The notes: a model not told the origin generated them from the sequence alone. A stretch of DNA of 64,000 nucleotides from Rhodanobacter denitrificans (GCF_000230695.2 NC_020541.1:1736001-1800000); one strand, 5' to 3'; counted from the stretch's first letter, positions 41,089 through 49,834 are shown. Translations and numbers: made by a program.

Positions 41089-43196
41089 TACCCCACACCC
41101 CCGCACGTTGAACCTGCGAAACCTGCGATGCAGGATTCCCGGTTCGCGGGTTGATCGCTGGTTACGGGAACCTGCGAAACCTGCGAAACCTGCGAAGGGA
41201 TAACGAATCGCTCTTTTTGATGGCGCTTGGCGTCCCAGTAATTTTCGACAGCGATGCGTCCGCTACGCTGCAAATCTGTAATTGCGGCCCAGAAGTCCTC
41301 GCGCCCCCGCGCGCCGCGCATGCGTTGCGGCAAATCCGGGAACGCGTCCAGCATCCGTTGCGTCGTCGCTGGACCGGTGCGTGCGGTCGATACGCTGGCG
41401 CCGTCGTCAATCGCAGCCTTGAGCGCCGCGAGCACCGCGTCGGCATCCGATCCGGTCGCACCGTCGACGTACTCGGCGCAGTCGGGAATCAGCACGCCGG
41501 AAGGCGTCCACGCGAGCCGGATCGGTGCGGCCTTCGCGCCCAGGTTGAGCTTTTCCTGCACCAGCTCTTTGCCGATGCGCGTATCGACCAGCGCCAGCCG
41601 TGAGCGCGCCGAGTTATGCCAAGCGCTCGAACCGCTGTAGCTATTCCCCGCGGCGCCGAACCTTGCCGCGGCCTTGTCGATATGCGCCAGCAGCATCACG
41701 CCGGCATTGTTGGCGCGGCCGAGCCCAGCCAGCTCACGGATAAACGTCCGCACCTGCCGTCGATCATTCTCGGGACCGTCGTAGGCGTCCGATGCGTTGT
41801 CGATGATCAGCAGCCCCGCACGACCCACCGCGGCGCGCAGCTCGCCAAGCGTCGCCGTCGGCACCAGCGAGCGCACGCCGAACGCGGCGTGTTCTGTCAT
41901 CAGCGCGGACAGCCCGGCGCTACCGTCCAGAATCGTCAGCCCAGCCAGCACGGCCGCGGCGTCCAACTGGTAGCCCTCGATGATCTTGCGCAGCCGATAC
42001 CGCACGATCTCCGCGGCATCCTCCAGCGACACGAAGAGCACCGGGCGATGCTGCACCGTGAGCCCGGCCCACGGTTGACCGGCCGCAACGTGCGCGCCGA
42101 TGGCCAGGGCGAGGATTGATTTGCCGCTGCCGCCGTGGCTGCCAAATAGGGTCAGATGGCCGGCAGGGATCAGCGGGTTAACGATGAACTGCGGCGGCGC
42201 GACTGTTGCGCCCATCACGTCAGCAATCGGCACCGGGCGCAACGTCTGCATTGCGACAGCGCCGACAGGCAGCGGAGCACGGCCGAAGCCCACGGCCCAC
42301 GGGTCGGCCTCGCGCGTTATTTCTCCGCTGGCGATCTTGGCAAACGCGCTGGACACAGCCGCCGCGCGCTCGCCATCGGGAACGTCACGCGACCACCGGC
42401 CGCGGTCGTGCTCGGCCTCCACTGCTGCCATTGCCGTGGCCTGCGATACACCGGAACGTGCGAGGCGCACCGCGAGCGCTATCAGGTCGGCGTGTCGGGT
42501 TCCGGCGTCCTCAACGGTCACACCTTCAGCATCGCCAGTGCCCGGCGCTGTCACACGCTCGCCTGCCACCGGTGGAAATTGCGTCAGCACCTGCTCGGCA
42601 GTGAAGCGCGGGTGTGCGTTCCATTGCAGCACGCGCGACAGAAACGGCGAACCCTTCGCGTGGATAAATCCGGGCAAGCGCATCACGCGGGGCAAGTCGA
42701 TCACGCTGGGGTCGCTGCCGAAGCGTGCGGCGATAGATCGCTGCACGTCTGCGAACTGCGCCAGCGGCAAACCATCGCATAACCAGAACGCGTGGAAACG
42801 GCCGGGGCTGGACTCGACCACGATATGCGGCAGCAGATCGCAAGCCAGTACGGGCGCCAGCGGGGCACCATCCAAATCGGCGAACACGGCACGAACGCGG
42901 TTAATGTCGCGCGCCTTGTGGCCGCCCTCATTGATGACCGCGAACACGCCGCGGCCTGCGGCATTGTCGGCGGCCAGCGCTTCCGCATGCTCGGCAAGGC
43001 CGCCTGTGTAGTTATGACCCGCGCCGGTTCCCAAATCGGGAAAAGTGCGGACGCACCATACGCTGGCGGCGGGGTCCAGCCATTTGAGAAACGAGGCTGC
43101 GGCGGTAGCATCAATCGCGCCCGCCGTGGGCAATTCGTTCTGTTCGACCTGAAGCCCGGTAGCCGCCGGGCTTCGTCGTGTCTGGCTTGTGGTCAT
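41088..43196 (-). CDS. primase-helicase (RepB-like primase plus RecA-fold ATPase), 702 aa
   Basis: An N-terminal primase-polymerase-like domain (about 55-230) shows RVRAVFADLDGAPL with the metal-binding Asp pair, a His in IVVESSPGRFHAFW, and DLPRVMRLPGF. The C-terminal RecA/RepA-like ATPase has Walker A GSHGGSGKSILAL (about 352) and Walker B LLIIDNASDAYDG (about 460). It should replicate the element after excision. The C-terminus carries a short amino-acid repeat (SQVSQVSQVP). Similar two-domain proteins occur in satellites and small phages. Confidence 0.85.
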   Translation of the reverse strand: MTTSQTRRSPAATGLQVEQNELPTAGAIDATAAASFLKWLDPAASVWCVRTFPDLGTGAGHNYTGGLAEHAEALAADNAAGRGVFAVINEGGHKARDINRVRAVFADLDGAPLAPVLACDLLPHIVVESSPGRFHAFWLCDGLPLAQFADVQRSIAARFGSDPSVIDLPRVMRLPGFIHAKGSPFLSRVLQWNAHPRFTAEQVLTQFPPVAGERVTAPGTGDAEGVTVEDAGTRHADLIALAVRLARSGVSQATAMAAVEAEHDRGRWSRDVPDGERAAAVSSAFAKIASGEITREADPWAVGFGRAPLPVGAVAMQTLRPVPIADVMGATVAPPQFIVNPLIPAGHLTLFGSHGGSGKSILALAIGAHVAAGQPWAGLTVQHRPVLFVSLEDAAEIVRYRLRKIIEGYQLDAAAVLAGLTILDGSAGLSALMTEHAAFGVRSLVPTATLGELRAAVGRAGLLIIDNASDAYDGPENDRRQVRTFIRELAGLGRANNAGVMLLAHIDKAAARFGAAGNSYSGSSAWHNSARSRLALVDTRIGKELVQEKLNLGAKAAPIRLAWTPSGVLIPDCAEYVDGATGSDADAVLAALKAAIDDGASVSTARTGPATTQRMLDAFPDLPQRMRGARGREDFWAAITDLQRSGRIAVENYWDAKRHQKERFVIPSQVSQVSQVPVTSDQPANRESCIAGFAGSTCGGVG

Positions 43197-43495
43197 GGGG
43201 TTTCCTTGATTCGATCCAGCGCGCGATGTGCCGCGGCAATACAACGAGTCGCGACGCGCACGACAGCGGTAGCGCCCTCCACGTCGGGGGCCGGCTGCGC
43301 GCTCATCGTGTAGAGCGCACGTGCGCACTGGTGCAGGGATTGCTGCGGCTCATCGGGAACAATCAGCCGCCCCAGGCGCAGCGCGATCAGATCCAGCTCG
43401 CTCAGCACCTCCAGTACCTGCGCATGCCGCGGCGTCTCGGGCCAGCCGTCGACCACTGCGGCGGCATTCAGTAGACGATCGGCGGCCGACGTCAT
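43193..43495 (-). CDS. small helical protein of unknown function, 100 aa
   Basis: A short, mostly helical protein without known motif, sandwiched between the primase gene (its stop overlaps the primase ATG) and the 211-aa gene upstream (overlap ATGA-type). The tight overlaps argue that it is real. Function not recognised. Confidence 0.65.
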   Translation of the reverse strand: MTSAADRLLNAAAVVDGWPETPRHAQVLEVLSELDLIALRLGRLIVPDEPQQSLHQCARALYTMSAQPAPDVEGATAVVRVATRCIAAAHRALDRIKETP

Positions 43496-44127
43496 GGCTG
43501 CACCCGCTTCGCGATGCCGGCGCGTGCCGCTGCTACCTTCTGCACCGTGTCGATTGGGTCCATCGCCCGAACCTGATACAGCTTCACGAAGGACGCGACC
43601 GCGCGGGCGAAAGCGCGCATGGATGACGTGGGGTTCAGTACCCAGTCGAAGCTCGACAGCGTGGGTTGCATCCGCTCAGCTTTCAACTCGGCAAGCTCAG
43701 CGCGCACCTCCGCCAGTTCCGCCAGCAGCTGGTCGGCGTCCGGTCGCCCGTCGGCGTCGCGCTCCACGTCGTCGGCCAGCTCGCCGAGAACTTCCAGAGT
43801 CGTGTCGCGGTTGTCACGGGTCGCTGCGCTCCAGGCCATGCTGCTGGCGATCAGATCTGCCGTGGAATGGCCGCCATATCCGGGTGTAAGCCACAGCCGC
43901 AGAAGGTTCAAAGATTCACGGTCCGCGGCAATGCGCGTCAGGCCCATGATGATGTGGACGGCCATCCAGACATCGGCGGCATCGGGTGCGTCCAGTGCGT
44001 AGCAGTCGACAAGGATCGTCCAGCCTTGGACCTCGGCGCGATGGTTTGGGTATATGCCGCCTTCGTCCATGTGCGGCGCGCACAGGTCCAGTGATTCGGT
44101 AATGGCTTGGAAGTTACGAGTGATCAT
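43492..44127 (-). CDS. unknown element protein with coiled coil, 211 aa
   Basis: The first 120 residues are helical with conserved-looking Trp/Tyr/Asp positions (EVQGWTILVDCYALD, LWLTPGYGG). A coiled coil follows at about 125-160 (QLLAELAEVRAELAELKAE), and then a basic tail. No signal, membrane or catalytic motif is seen. Translationally coupled on both sides within the element's early operon. Confidence 0.65.
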   Translation of the reverse strand: MITRNFQAITESLDLCAPHMDEGGIYPNHRAEVQGWTILVDCYALDAPDAADVWMAVHIIMGLTRIAADRESLNLLRLWLTPGYGGHSTADLIASSMAWSAATRDNRDTTLEVLGELADDVERDADGRPDADQLLAELAEVRAELAELKAERMQPTLSSFDWVLNPTSSMRAFARAVASFVKLYQVRAMDPIDTVQKVAAARAGIAKRVQP

Positions 44128-44246
44128 GGGCCGGTCTCCACGATCATCGCGTTACCCACGATCGCCCACGCGCGCCGGTGCATCCAGTTGCGCAGAGCAG
44201 GCGGTAGCGGCTGGCCGGAAGCGAGCCACGCGTCACAATGACGCAA
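44124..44246 (-). CDS. possible small ORF, 40 codons or more
   Basis: A frame ending in TGA overlapping the ATG of the 211-aa gene gives HCDAWLASGQPLPPALR, then NWMHRRAWAIVGNAMIVE. This is a far more protein-like composition than the competing frame from the ATG at 44305. The only start visible is a TTG at 44246; the frame stays open further upstream without a good start. Uncertain. Confidence 0.35.
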   Translation of the reverse strand: MRHCDAWLASGQPLPPALRNWMHRRAWAIVGNAMIVETGP

Positions 44247-44301
44247 TGCGCGCGCGTCGGCGCCGGGTTCGCCACGCTCGGCGGGGTGAGGTTGGCGGCA
44301 T

Positions 44302-44499
44302 TCATGCTGCCACCTGCTGCTGGTCCACCCACGCGCTGAATGCGTCGACGTCGATATACACGCGGCGACCGATGCGCACCACAGCGGACTGCAGACCGTT
44401 GGTGCTCGCGTTGAAGATCCACCAGCGCAACTGCGCTTCGGTGAAGGGTGATTCTGCGGCGAACTGAGTCACCGACTTAAGGTTGCGATTCATTGCCAT
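44302..44499 (-). CDS. AlpA/excisionase-like HTH protein, 65 aa
   Basis: Small DNA-binding protein: FAAESPFTEAQLRWWIFNAS forms the recognition unit, and VVRIGRRVYIDVDAFSAWVDQ forms the wing and C-helix, the AlpA/HTH_17 pattern. AlpA-type proteins control excision and satellite induction. It lies between the integrase-side and replication-side genes, as expected. A second ATG at 44493 would shorten it by two residues. Confidence 0.78.
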   Translation of the reverse strand: MAMNRNLKSVTQFAAESPFTEAQLRWWIFNASTNGLQSAVVRIGRRVYIDVDAFSAWVDQQQVAA

Positions 44500-44586
44500 C
44501 TCCCGTTGTTAGCCATTTCTGGCTGGTGTGGAGATGGTCGGCGGCGCGGTGTTGTCAGCGCGCCCGGCTATGACAACTTTCTGATC

Positions 44587-45180
44587 CTACGGCGCCGGCT
44601 TGCTGATCCGCGTGCGGATAGTGCCAGGCTTGTAGACGGTTCCTCGTGCGATCAATCGCGCAATCTCAATCGCGCTCTTGTGCGCGTGTTGAGGTAGCGC
44701 CCACAGGTCGGTGGCGCGCGCCTGCCACTGTGCGTATCTCGCGGCGGCGGCTGCACTGCTCGCGGCGTTGGCTTCCTCGAACGGTTTGCGCACGCGGGTT
44801 CCAGTTTCGATGACAGCGCGCTGGTCGTCGAAGTGAACGGCGTGTTTCATGTGTGCGTGGAAGGTGTCCAGGTGGCGGTCGGCTTCGCTCCAGTCCGGCG
44901 ATGCCTTGCGTACTTCCGCGCTCAGGAAAGCCCATGCGTCGCTCAGATCGTCGCGTAGATCGCTGGCAGGCTCGCGCTCGATGATGGCCGGCACAATGCC
45001 GCGCAGGCGATAGAAAGCCCACTTGACGCGCAGCGCGCGAAACTGCGAGGGGTCGCGCTTCGCCGCCTCGATCAGCTCGAAAATATCGCGCTTCGCATCA
45101 TCGTCTATCGGCCCGGCCAGCCACTTGGCGATGTCGGCGACGATGATGCCCGAGAATCTAGCTTTCGATGCGAAGGTCAT
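44587..45180 (-). CDS. unknown helical element protein, 197 aa
   Basis: Helical, mixed-charge protein. The N-terminal part holds IVADIAKWLAGPIDDDAKRDIFELI, and an Ala-rich helix lies near 140-155. It has no known motif. The ATG overlaps the integrase stop (ATGA). The C-terminus is basic and may contact DNA (ARLIARGTVYKPGTIRTRISK). Function not recognised. Confidence 0.65.
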   Translation of the reverse strand: MTFASKARFSGIIVADIAKWLAGPIDDDAKRDIFELIEAAKRDPSQFRALRVKWAFYRLRGIVPAIIEREPASDLRDDLSDAWAFLSAEVRKASPDWSEADRHLDTFHAHMKHAVHFDDQRAVIETGTRVRKPFEEANAASSAAAAARYAQWQARATDLWALPQHAHKSAIEIARLIARGTVYKPGTIRTRISKPAP

Positions 45181-46253
45181 TCGTCGTCTCCCAAGAAATT
45201 ACCGGCCATGCGTTCCAGCACGCTGCGCGTGTGGTCGCCGGTCATGTGGCTATATCGGCGCGCCATCACCAGCGTTCGGTGACCTAGCGCCTCGGCAACC
45301 TCGGCCAGGCTCGCGCCGTTCATCGTGAGATAGCTTGCCGTCGTGTGCCGCAGGTCGTGGAAACGGAAGTCCACCAGCCCGGCCGCGTCGCGTACCTTCG
45401 CCCACGGCTTATCAAGGTTGGCGGGCGCGTCGTCGCTGCGGCCCTTGAAGACCCAGCCCTTTTGCGTCGGGTCGCGCTCCCATTGCTGCCGGATAGCGGC
45501 GACCGCGGGGCCGACGATAGGCACGCGCCGCGGCTGGCCGTTCTTCGTGTCTGCGAATAGCAACGTCATGCGCTCTAGGTCGACGTCCTCCCACTGCAGC
45601 GGAAAGATATTTCCTCGGCGCGCGCCGGTGGCCAGCGCCAGCATCACGGCGCAATAAATGTTCCGGTCGTCACTCGCGCGGCAGGCGGTCAGCAGGGATT
45701 TGCGCTCGTCGTCAGACAGGAAGCGCACCACGCCAGCGCCTTCGCTGCGCTTCGTGATCGCCAGCACGGGGTTTGAAGACAGCCAGCCTAGTTCCTTCCA
45801 TGCCCACTTGCAGACAGCGGACAGGGCGGCCAGATAGCGATTCACCGTTGCGCCTGACAGCACGCCACCACCGCGCGCCGACGGCTTGGCGGACAGCTCC
45901 GCACGGTAGCCGGCGACCGTCTGCGGCGTGAGCTTGTCCAGCGTCACAAAGCCCGCTTGATCCTTCCACCACTGCAGCATGGCGGCGACCTTCGCGCCGT
46001 CTTTGCTGTTGGGCTTCACGGGGAGATATTCGGCGGTGAACTTGTCGATCAGTTCGCCAAGGGTGCGGCGACGATCGGCCGTGGTCGGCACATATGAGCC
46101 GTGGCCTAGATCGCTCTCGGCTTTGGCCGCCCAGGCTACCGCGTCGGTCTTGCGCTTGAACGTGCGGCTACGGGGACGCTCACCACGCACACGAACGCGA
46201 GCCTGATAGCTCGTTGTCCCATCGTGTCCCACGCGTCGAACAATAGTGGCCAT
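45177..46253 (-). CDS. tyrosine integrase, 358 aa
   Basis: Site-specific recombinase of the phage integrase family. An arm-binding start (QARVRVRGERPRSRTFKRKTDAVAWA) and a SAM-like core-binding domain (about 60-165) precede the catalytic domain. The latter has Arg in ATGARRGNIFPL (about 211), HDLRHTTA (about 302), LGHRTL (about 324) and the nucleophile Tyr in ARRYSHM (about 334). I start at the ATG 46253; a longer form to 46313 is possible. It lies 88 bases from the 3' end of the tRNA-Leu it targets. Confidence 0.94.
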   Translation of the reverse strand: MATIVRRVGHDGTTSYQARVRVRGERPRSRTFKRKTDAVAWAAKAESDLGHGSYVPTTADRRRTLGELIDKFTAEYLPVKPNSKDGAKVAAMLQWWKDQAGFVTLDKLTPQTVAGYRAELSAKPSARGGGVLSGATVNRYLAALSAVCKWAWKELGWLSSNPVLAITKRSEGAGVVRFLSDDERKSLLTACRASDDRNIYCAVMLALATGARRGNIFPLQWEDVDLERMTLLFADTKNGQPRRVPIVGPAVAAIRQQWERDPTQKGWVFKGRSDDAPANLDKPWAKVRDAAGLVDFRFHDLRHTTASYLTMNGASLAEVAEALGHRTLVMARRYSHMTGDHTRSVLERMAGNFLGDDE

Positions 46254-46341
46254 GATTGACCCTTGCTGGCTGTTGTGTCCCGTGAGTGTCCCACGGACAA
46301 TGGCGCTCAACAAGTAATTCAGGCTAAATCATTGATTCTAT

Positions 46342-46428
46342 TGGTGCCCGGAGCGGGGATCGAACCCGCATACCCGTGAGGGTGAGGGATTTTAAGTCCC
46401 TTGCGTCTACCAGTTTCGCCATCCGGGC
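46342..46428 (-). tRNA. tRNA-Leu(UAA), reconstituted integration target
   Basis: On the minus strand: GCCCGGA acceptor, class II D-arm, anticodon loop CTTAAAA (anticodon TAA), long variable arm, GCGGGTTCGATCCCCGC T-arm, TCCGGGC, encoded CCA. The segment up to 46398 is element-derived if the att core is where crossover occurred, so the element supplies a functional 3' half. Confidence 0.96.
46370..46398. repeat. attR core, 29-bp direct repeat
   Basis: Identical to 36796-36824 and inside the anticodon-variable arm of tRNA-Leu(UAA). Marks the right boundary of the 9.6-kb element next to its integrase. Confidence 0.92.
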
Positions 46429-46489
46429 ATGGCGTCCGCGGTGATCCGCGGGCGGGCGCATCGTAGCATGTGCCGCCTCGGTAGCCGGG

Positions 46490-47728
46490 TCAGAACAGGC
46501 TCTTGAAGATGTGGATGCCGGCGCTGTATTCGCCGACGATCGTGCCCACGCTGACCAGGAAGAAGTTGAGCAGGGTGCGCGCCACGCGGTTCTTCCACCA
46601 GCCGCTCCAGTGCACGATGTCGTCGCGCAGGGTGTCGAAGTCGACCACCCGCGGGCGGCGCGCCCAGGCTTCGGCCATCGCGCTGATGCCGCCGGCGGGG
46701 ATGCCGGGGCGGAACGGCTTGATCGGCGCGGCGATGAACGCGGCAGTGATGCTGAACGGGTGCGCGCCGGCGACCAGCGCGCCGAGCGCGGCGAAGCCGC
46801 CGGTGAACAGCACCCAGGCCAGCAGCGCCTGCGTGCCCAGCGAGGCGTTGCGGTGGAAGGCCCAGGCGATCGCGGCGAACACCAGCAGCACCAGCCCGGC
46901 GGCTACCCACTTCGGCCAGCGTGCCTTCGGCGGCGGGACAGCCAGCTCGGCGACCTTCGCGGCGGGATCGTCCTGCTGCTCGCGCAACAGGGTGCACAGG
47001 CCCTTGAGGTGGCCGGCGCCGATCACCACCAGCACGCGGCGATGTTCCGTCGTCGTGGCCGGGCGCGCGGCTTCCTCGCGCAGGCGCGCGGCCATGAACG
47101 CGTCGCGCTCGCCGATCAGGCTGTCGTAGAGCGGCTTCGAGCTGCTGGCGAACTCGCTGAACGCGCTTTCCAGCAGGTCGCCCTGCTTCAGTTTCTCGAT
47201 CTCGCCCTGTTCGATCTCCTCGCGTTCGAACACGCTGGCCAGCAGGCCGCCGAGCAGGCCGAAGCGCTGCCAGAAACCCACGCTGCGCCAGGCGCGCTTG
47301 AGCGTGGTGCCGACTTCGCGGTCGATCAGCCACAGTGGCAATCCGCGCCGCTCGGCGCCGTCCATCGCGGCCTTCATCTCGGCGCCGGGCTGGATGCCGG
47401 ACTGGTCGGCCAGGCGCTTCTGGAACGTGGACAGCACCAGGCTGGCGGCGACCATGCCGGCCTTGCCCTGGCGGATCACCTTGAACAGGTCCATCTGCTT
47501 GAACGCTTCCGGGTCGCGCATGCTCTGCGCGCGGCTGTCGCACAGCTCCACCGCCACCGCGTCGAAGTGCTCGTGATCCAGCAAGGCCTCGACCGCCTCC
47601 ATGCTGCTGCGCGAGACGTGCGCCGTGCCCAGCACCACGTATTCCACGCCGTCGCGCTGCACGCGCTCGATCGGCTGGCCGTGCAGGGCGGCGGGCAGCG
47701 CGGTGACTTCGGTTTCGGGGGCGCTCAT
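46490..47728 (-). CDS. TraB-family membrane protein, 412 aa
   Basis: The N-terminal TraB/PrgY domain (about 20-265) has the family motifs VVLGTAHVSRSS, VAVELCDSR and VVIGAGHLKGL. Three or four membrane segments fill the C-terminal third (about 275-410). Prokaryotic relatives include PrgY, which limits pheromone signalling; their catalytic role is suspected to be proteolytic but unproven. The ATG at 47728 has no strong ribosome site. It stands alone, 120 bases before aguB on the same strand. Confidence 0.88.
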   Translation of the reverse strand: MSAPETEVTALPAALHGQPIERVQRDGVEYVVLGTAHVSRSSMEAVEALLDHEHFDAVAVELCDSRAQSMRDPEAFKQMDLFKVIRQGKAGMVAASLVLSTFQKRLADQSGIQPGAEMKAAMDGAERRGLPLWLIDREVGTTLKRAWRSVGFWQRFGLLGGLLASVFEREEIEQGEIEKLKQGDLLESAFSEFASSSKPLYDSLIGERDAFMAARLREEAARPATTTEHRRVLVVIGAGHLKGLCTLLREQQDDPAAKVAELAVPPPKARWPKWVAAGLVLLVFAAIAWAFHRNASLGTQALLAWVLFTGGFAALGALVAGAHPFSITAAFIAAPIKPFRPGIPAGGISAMAEAWARRPRVVDFDTLRDDIVHWSGWWKNRVARTLLNFFLVSVGTIVGEYSAGIHIFKSLF

Positions 47729-47849
47729 GCGTTCAGCAGGCCGATGGTGGGTAGAGATCCATGCATGGGGACGCATCCCGCGCGAAGCAAGTGAAGAGTG
47801 CGGCCAGGGATGGCCGCCCGTGTGATCTTCGCGATCAGGGATGATCGCA

Positions 47850-48740
47850 TTAATCCCGAAAGCGCCTGAGCAGGTCGGCGTAGGCGTCGATGCGGCGGTC
47901 GCGCAGGAACGGCCAGATCCGCCGCACCTGTTCGCTGCGCGCCAGGTCGACCTCGGCCAGCAGCAGTTCGCGCGCACCGGTGCCGGCCTGGGCCAGCAAC
48001 TCGCCCTGCGGCCCGGCGACGAAGCTGGAACCCCAGAACTGGATGCCGGCACCGGTACCCGACGGGTCGGCCTCGAAGCCGGTGCGGTTGCACGACAGCA
48101 GCGGCAGGCCGTTGGCCACGGCGTGGCCGCGCTGCACGATGATCCAGGCGTCGCGCTGGCGGTCCTTCTCGGCCTGCGCGTCGTTCGGCTCCCAGCCGAT
48201 CGCGGTGGGGTAGAGCAGCAGTTCGGCGCCGGCCAGCGCCATCAGGCGCGCCGCTTCCGGGTACCACTGGTCCCAGCACACCAGCACGCCGAGGCGGCCG
48301 ACCGAGGTGTCGATCGGCTCGAAGCCGAGGTCGCCCGGGGTGAAGTAGAACTTTTCGTAGAACGCCGGATCGTCCGGGATGTGCATCTTGCGGTAGACGC
48401 CGGCGATCGCCACCGAGCGGTCGAACACCACCGCGGTGTTGTGGTACAGCCCGGCGGCGCGGCGCTCGAACAGCGAGGCGACCACCACCAGCCCGAGCGC
48501 CTCGGCCAGTCGGCCGATGCGCTCGGTGGACGGGCCGGGAATGCTTTCGGCGAGATCGAACAGGTCCACCGACTCGTGCTGGCAGAAGTACGGGCCGTTG
48601 TGCAGTTCCTGCAGCAGCACCAGTTCGGCGCCGGCCGCGGCGGCTTCACGCAGGCCGGCTTCGATCGTATCGAGGTTGGCGTCGCGGCTGCCGCGGTCGG
48701 TTTCCTGCAGCAGCGCGACCTTGAGACTCTTGCGCATCAT
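47850..48740 (-). CDS. aguB: N-carbamoylputrescine amidase, 296 aa
   Basis: Carbon-nitrogen hydrolase that converts N-carbamoylputrescine to putrescine, CO2 and ammonia. The catalytic triad is visible: Glu in LLQELHNGPYFC, Lys in YRKMHIPDD and Cys in GVLVCWDQWYPEAARL. The loop PYFCQHE and the segment GFEADPSGTGAGIQFWGSS are typical of AguB. The next gene upstream is agmatine deiminase, which makes its substrate; the gap is about 60 bases. Confidence 0.96.
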   Translation of the reverse strand: MMRKSLKVALLQETDRGSRDANLDTIEAGLREAAAAGAELVLLQELHNGPYFCQHESVDLFDLAESIPGPSTERIGRLAEALGLVVVASLFERRAAGLYHNTAVVFDRSVAIAGVYRKMHIPDDPAFYEKFYFTPGDLGFEPIDTSVGRLGVLVCWDQWYPEAARLMALAGAELLLYPTAIGWEPNDAQAEKDRQRDAWIIVQRGHAVANGLPLLSCNRTGFEADPSGTGAGIQFWGSSFVAGPQGELLAQAGTGARELLLAEVDLARSEQVRRIWPFLRDRRIDAYADLLRRFRD

Positions 48741-48799
48741 CGGGTCAATCCTCGGCACATCGCCAGGCGGAACAGACCGCACAGTTTAGCCGATGCGGC

Positions 48800-49834
48800 T
48801 CAGGCGATCCCGGCGGGCAGCTGCATGGTGATGCAGTGCAGGCTGCCGTTCTGCCAGATCAGGGGGCGGCACGGCACTTGCACCACGACCCGGCCGGGGT
48901 GCGCCTCGCCGACGATGCGCGCAGCCTCGGCGTCGGCGCTGTCGCCGTAGGCCGGTACCAGCACGGCGCCGTTGACGATCAGATAGTTCGCGTAGGAGGC
49001 GGCGAGCCGGCGGCCTTCGTCGAGGATGGGCTGTGCCCACGGCAGCGGATGCAGCCGGTACGGACGACCGTCCGTGGTGCGCAGCGCGGCCAGTTCCTCG
49101 CCCATGCGCTGGAGTTCGTCGTGGTGGTGATCGGCCGTGTCGTCGCAGGCCTGGAACACGATGCGGTCGCCCGGCGCGAAGCGCGCGAGGGTGTCGATGT
49201 GGGCGTCGGTGTCGTCGCCTTCGAGGTAGCCGTGATCCAGCCACAGCACGCGATCGGCGTGCAGGCTGCCGCGCAGGATCGCGCTCATTTCCTCGCGCGA
49301 CTGTTCGGGGTGGCGCTGCACCAGGCAGCGCCAGGTGGTGAGGATGCTGCCGTCGCCGTCGCTCTCGATGCCGCCGCCCTCCAGCGCCCAGTCGATACGC
49401 TTGTGCGCGGCTTGGCCGAACACGCCGGCATGCGCCAGTCCGGCGACCAGGGCGTCGTCCTGCTCGGCACCGAACTTGCCGCCCCAGCCGGTGAAGCGGA
49501 AGTCGGTGAGCTGGAAGCCGCCGCCACCGTCGACGAGGGTGATCGGGCCGGAATCGCGCAGCCAGGTGTCGTCGTAGGGCAGCTCGACGAAGCGGACTCT
49601 CGACAGGTCCACGCCGGCGCCGCGCAGCTGCGCCTGCACATGGGCGCACAGTGCGGCATCCGCGACCACCACGATCAGCGGCTGGAAGCGGGTCACCGCG
49701 GCGGCCAGCGCTACATAGGTGGTTTCCACCGCGGCCAGCCGTTCGGCCCAGTCCGTGCCGGCGTGTGGCCAGGCGATCAGCACCGCGGCCTGCGGTTCCC
49801 ATTCCGCCGGCAGGCGCAGGGCGTGGTCGGTCAT
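48800..49834 (-). CDS. aguA: agmatine deiminase, 344 aa
   Basis: Penta-propeller deiminase that converts agmatine to N-carbamoylputrescine. Motifs are PYDDTWLRDSGPITLV, LEGGGIESDGDGSILTT, HGYLEGDDTDAHIDTLARF and the terminal catalytic Cys in WQNGSLHCITMQ. Length is normal. It heads the aguA-aguB pair and so the arginine-decarboxylase route to putrescine. The arginine decarboxylase gene is not in the window. Confidence 0.96.
   Translation of the reverse strand: MTDHALRLPAEWEPQAAVLIAWPHAGTDWAERLAAVETTYVALAAAVTRFQPLIVVVADAALCAHVQAQLRGAGVDLSRVRFVELPYDDTWLRDSGPITLVDGGGGFQLTDFRFTGWGGKFGAEQDDALVAGLAHAGVFGQAAHKRIDWALEGGGIESDGDGSILTTWRCLVQRHPEQSREEMSAILRGSLHADRVLWLDHGYLEGDDTDAHIDTLARFAPGDRIVFQACDDTADHHHDELQRMGEELAALRTTDGRPYRLHPLPWAQPILDEGRRLAASYANYLIVNGAVLVPAYGDSADAEAARIVGEAHPGRVVVQVPCRPLIWQNGSLHCITMQLPAGIA

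Larger units (their letters stand above)
36796..46398. mobile_element. 9.6-kb tRNA-Leu-integrated element with capsid genes (phage-satellite-like)
   Basis: The element is bounded by a 29-bp perfect direct repeat in tRNA-Leu(UAA), with a tyrosine integrase next to the intact tRNA. All genes but one read leftward: integrase, unknowns, AlpA-like HTH, two unknowns, primase-helicase, HTH, prohead protease, major capsid, terS-like, zinc-ribbon. Portal, large terminase, head-tail and tail genes are absent. Size, AlpA plus primase module and a partial capsid set resemble capsid-forming phage-inducible islands. A decayed prophage is the alternative. Confidence 0.85.

Noticed and set aside
44144..44305. 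Small gene from the ATG at 44305
   Set aside because: Product has random composition and a competing frame looks more protein-like and ends in a coupled overlap.
36796..46398. Complete temperate prophage
   Set aside because: No portal, large terminase, connector, tail, lysis or CI/Cro region can be found in the 9.6 kb between the att repeats.
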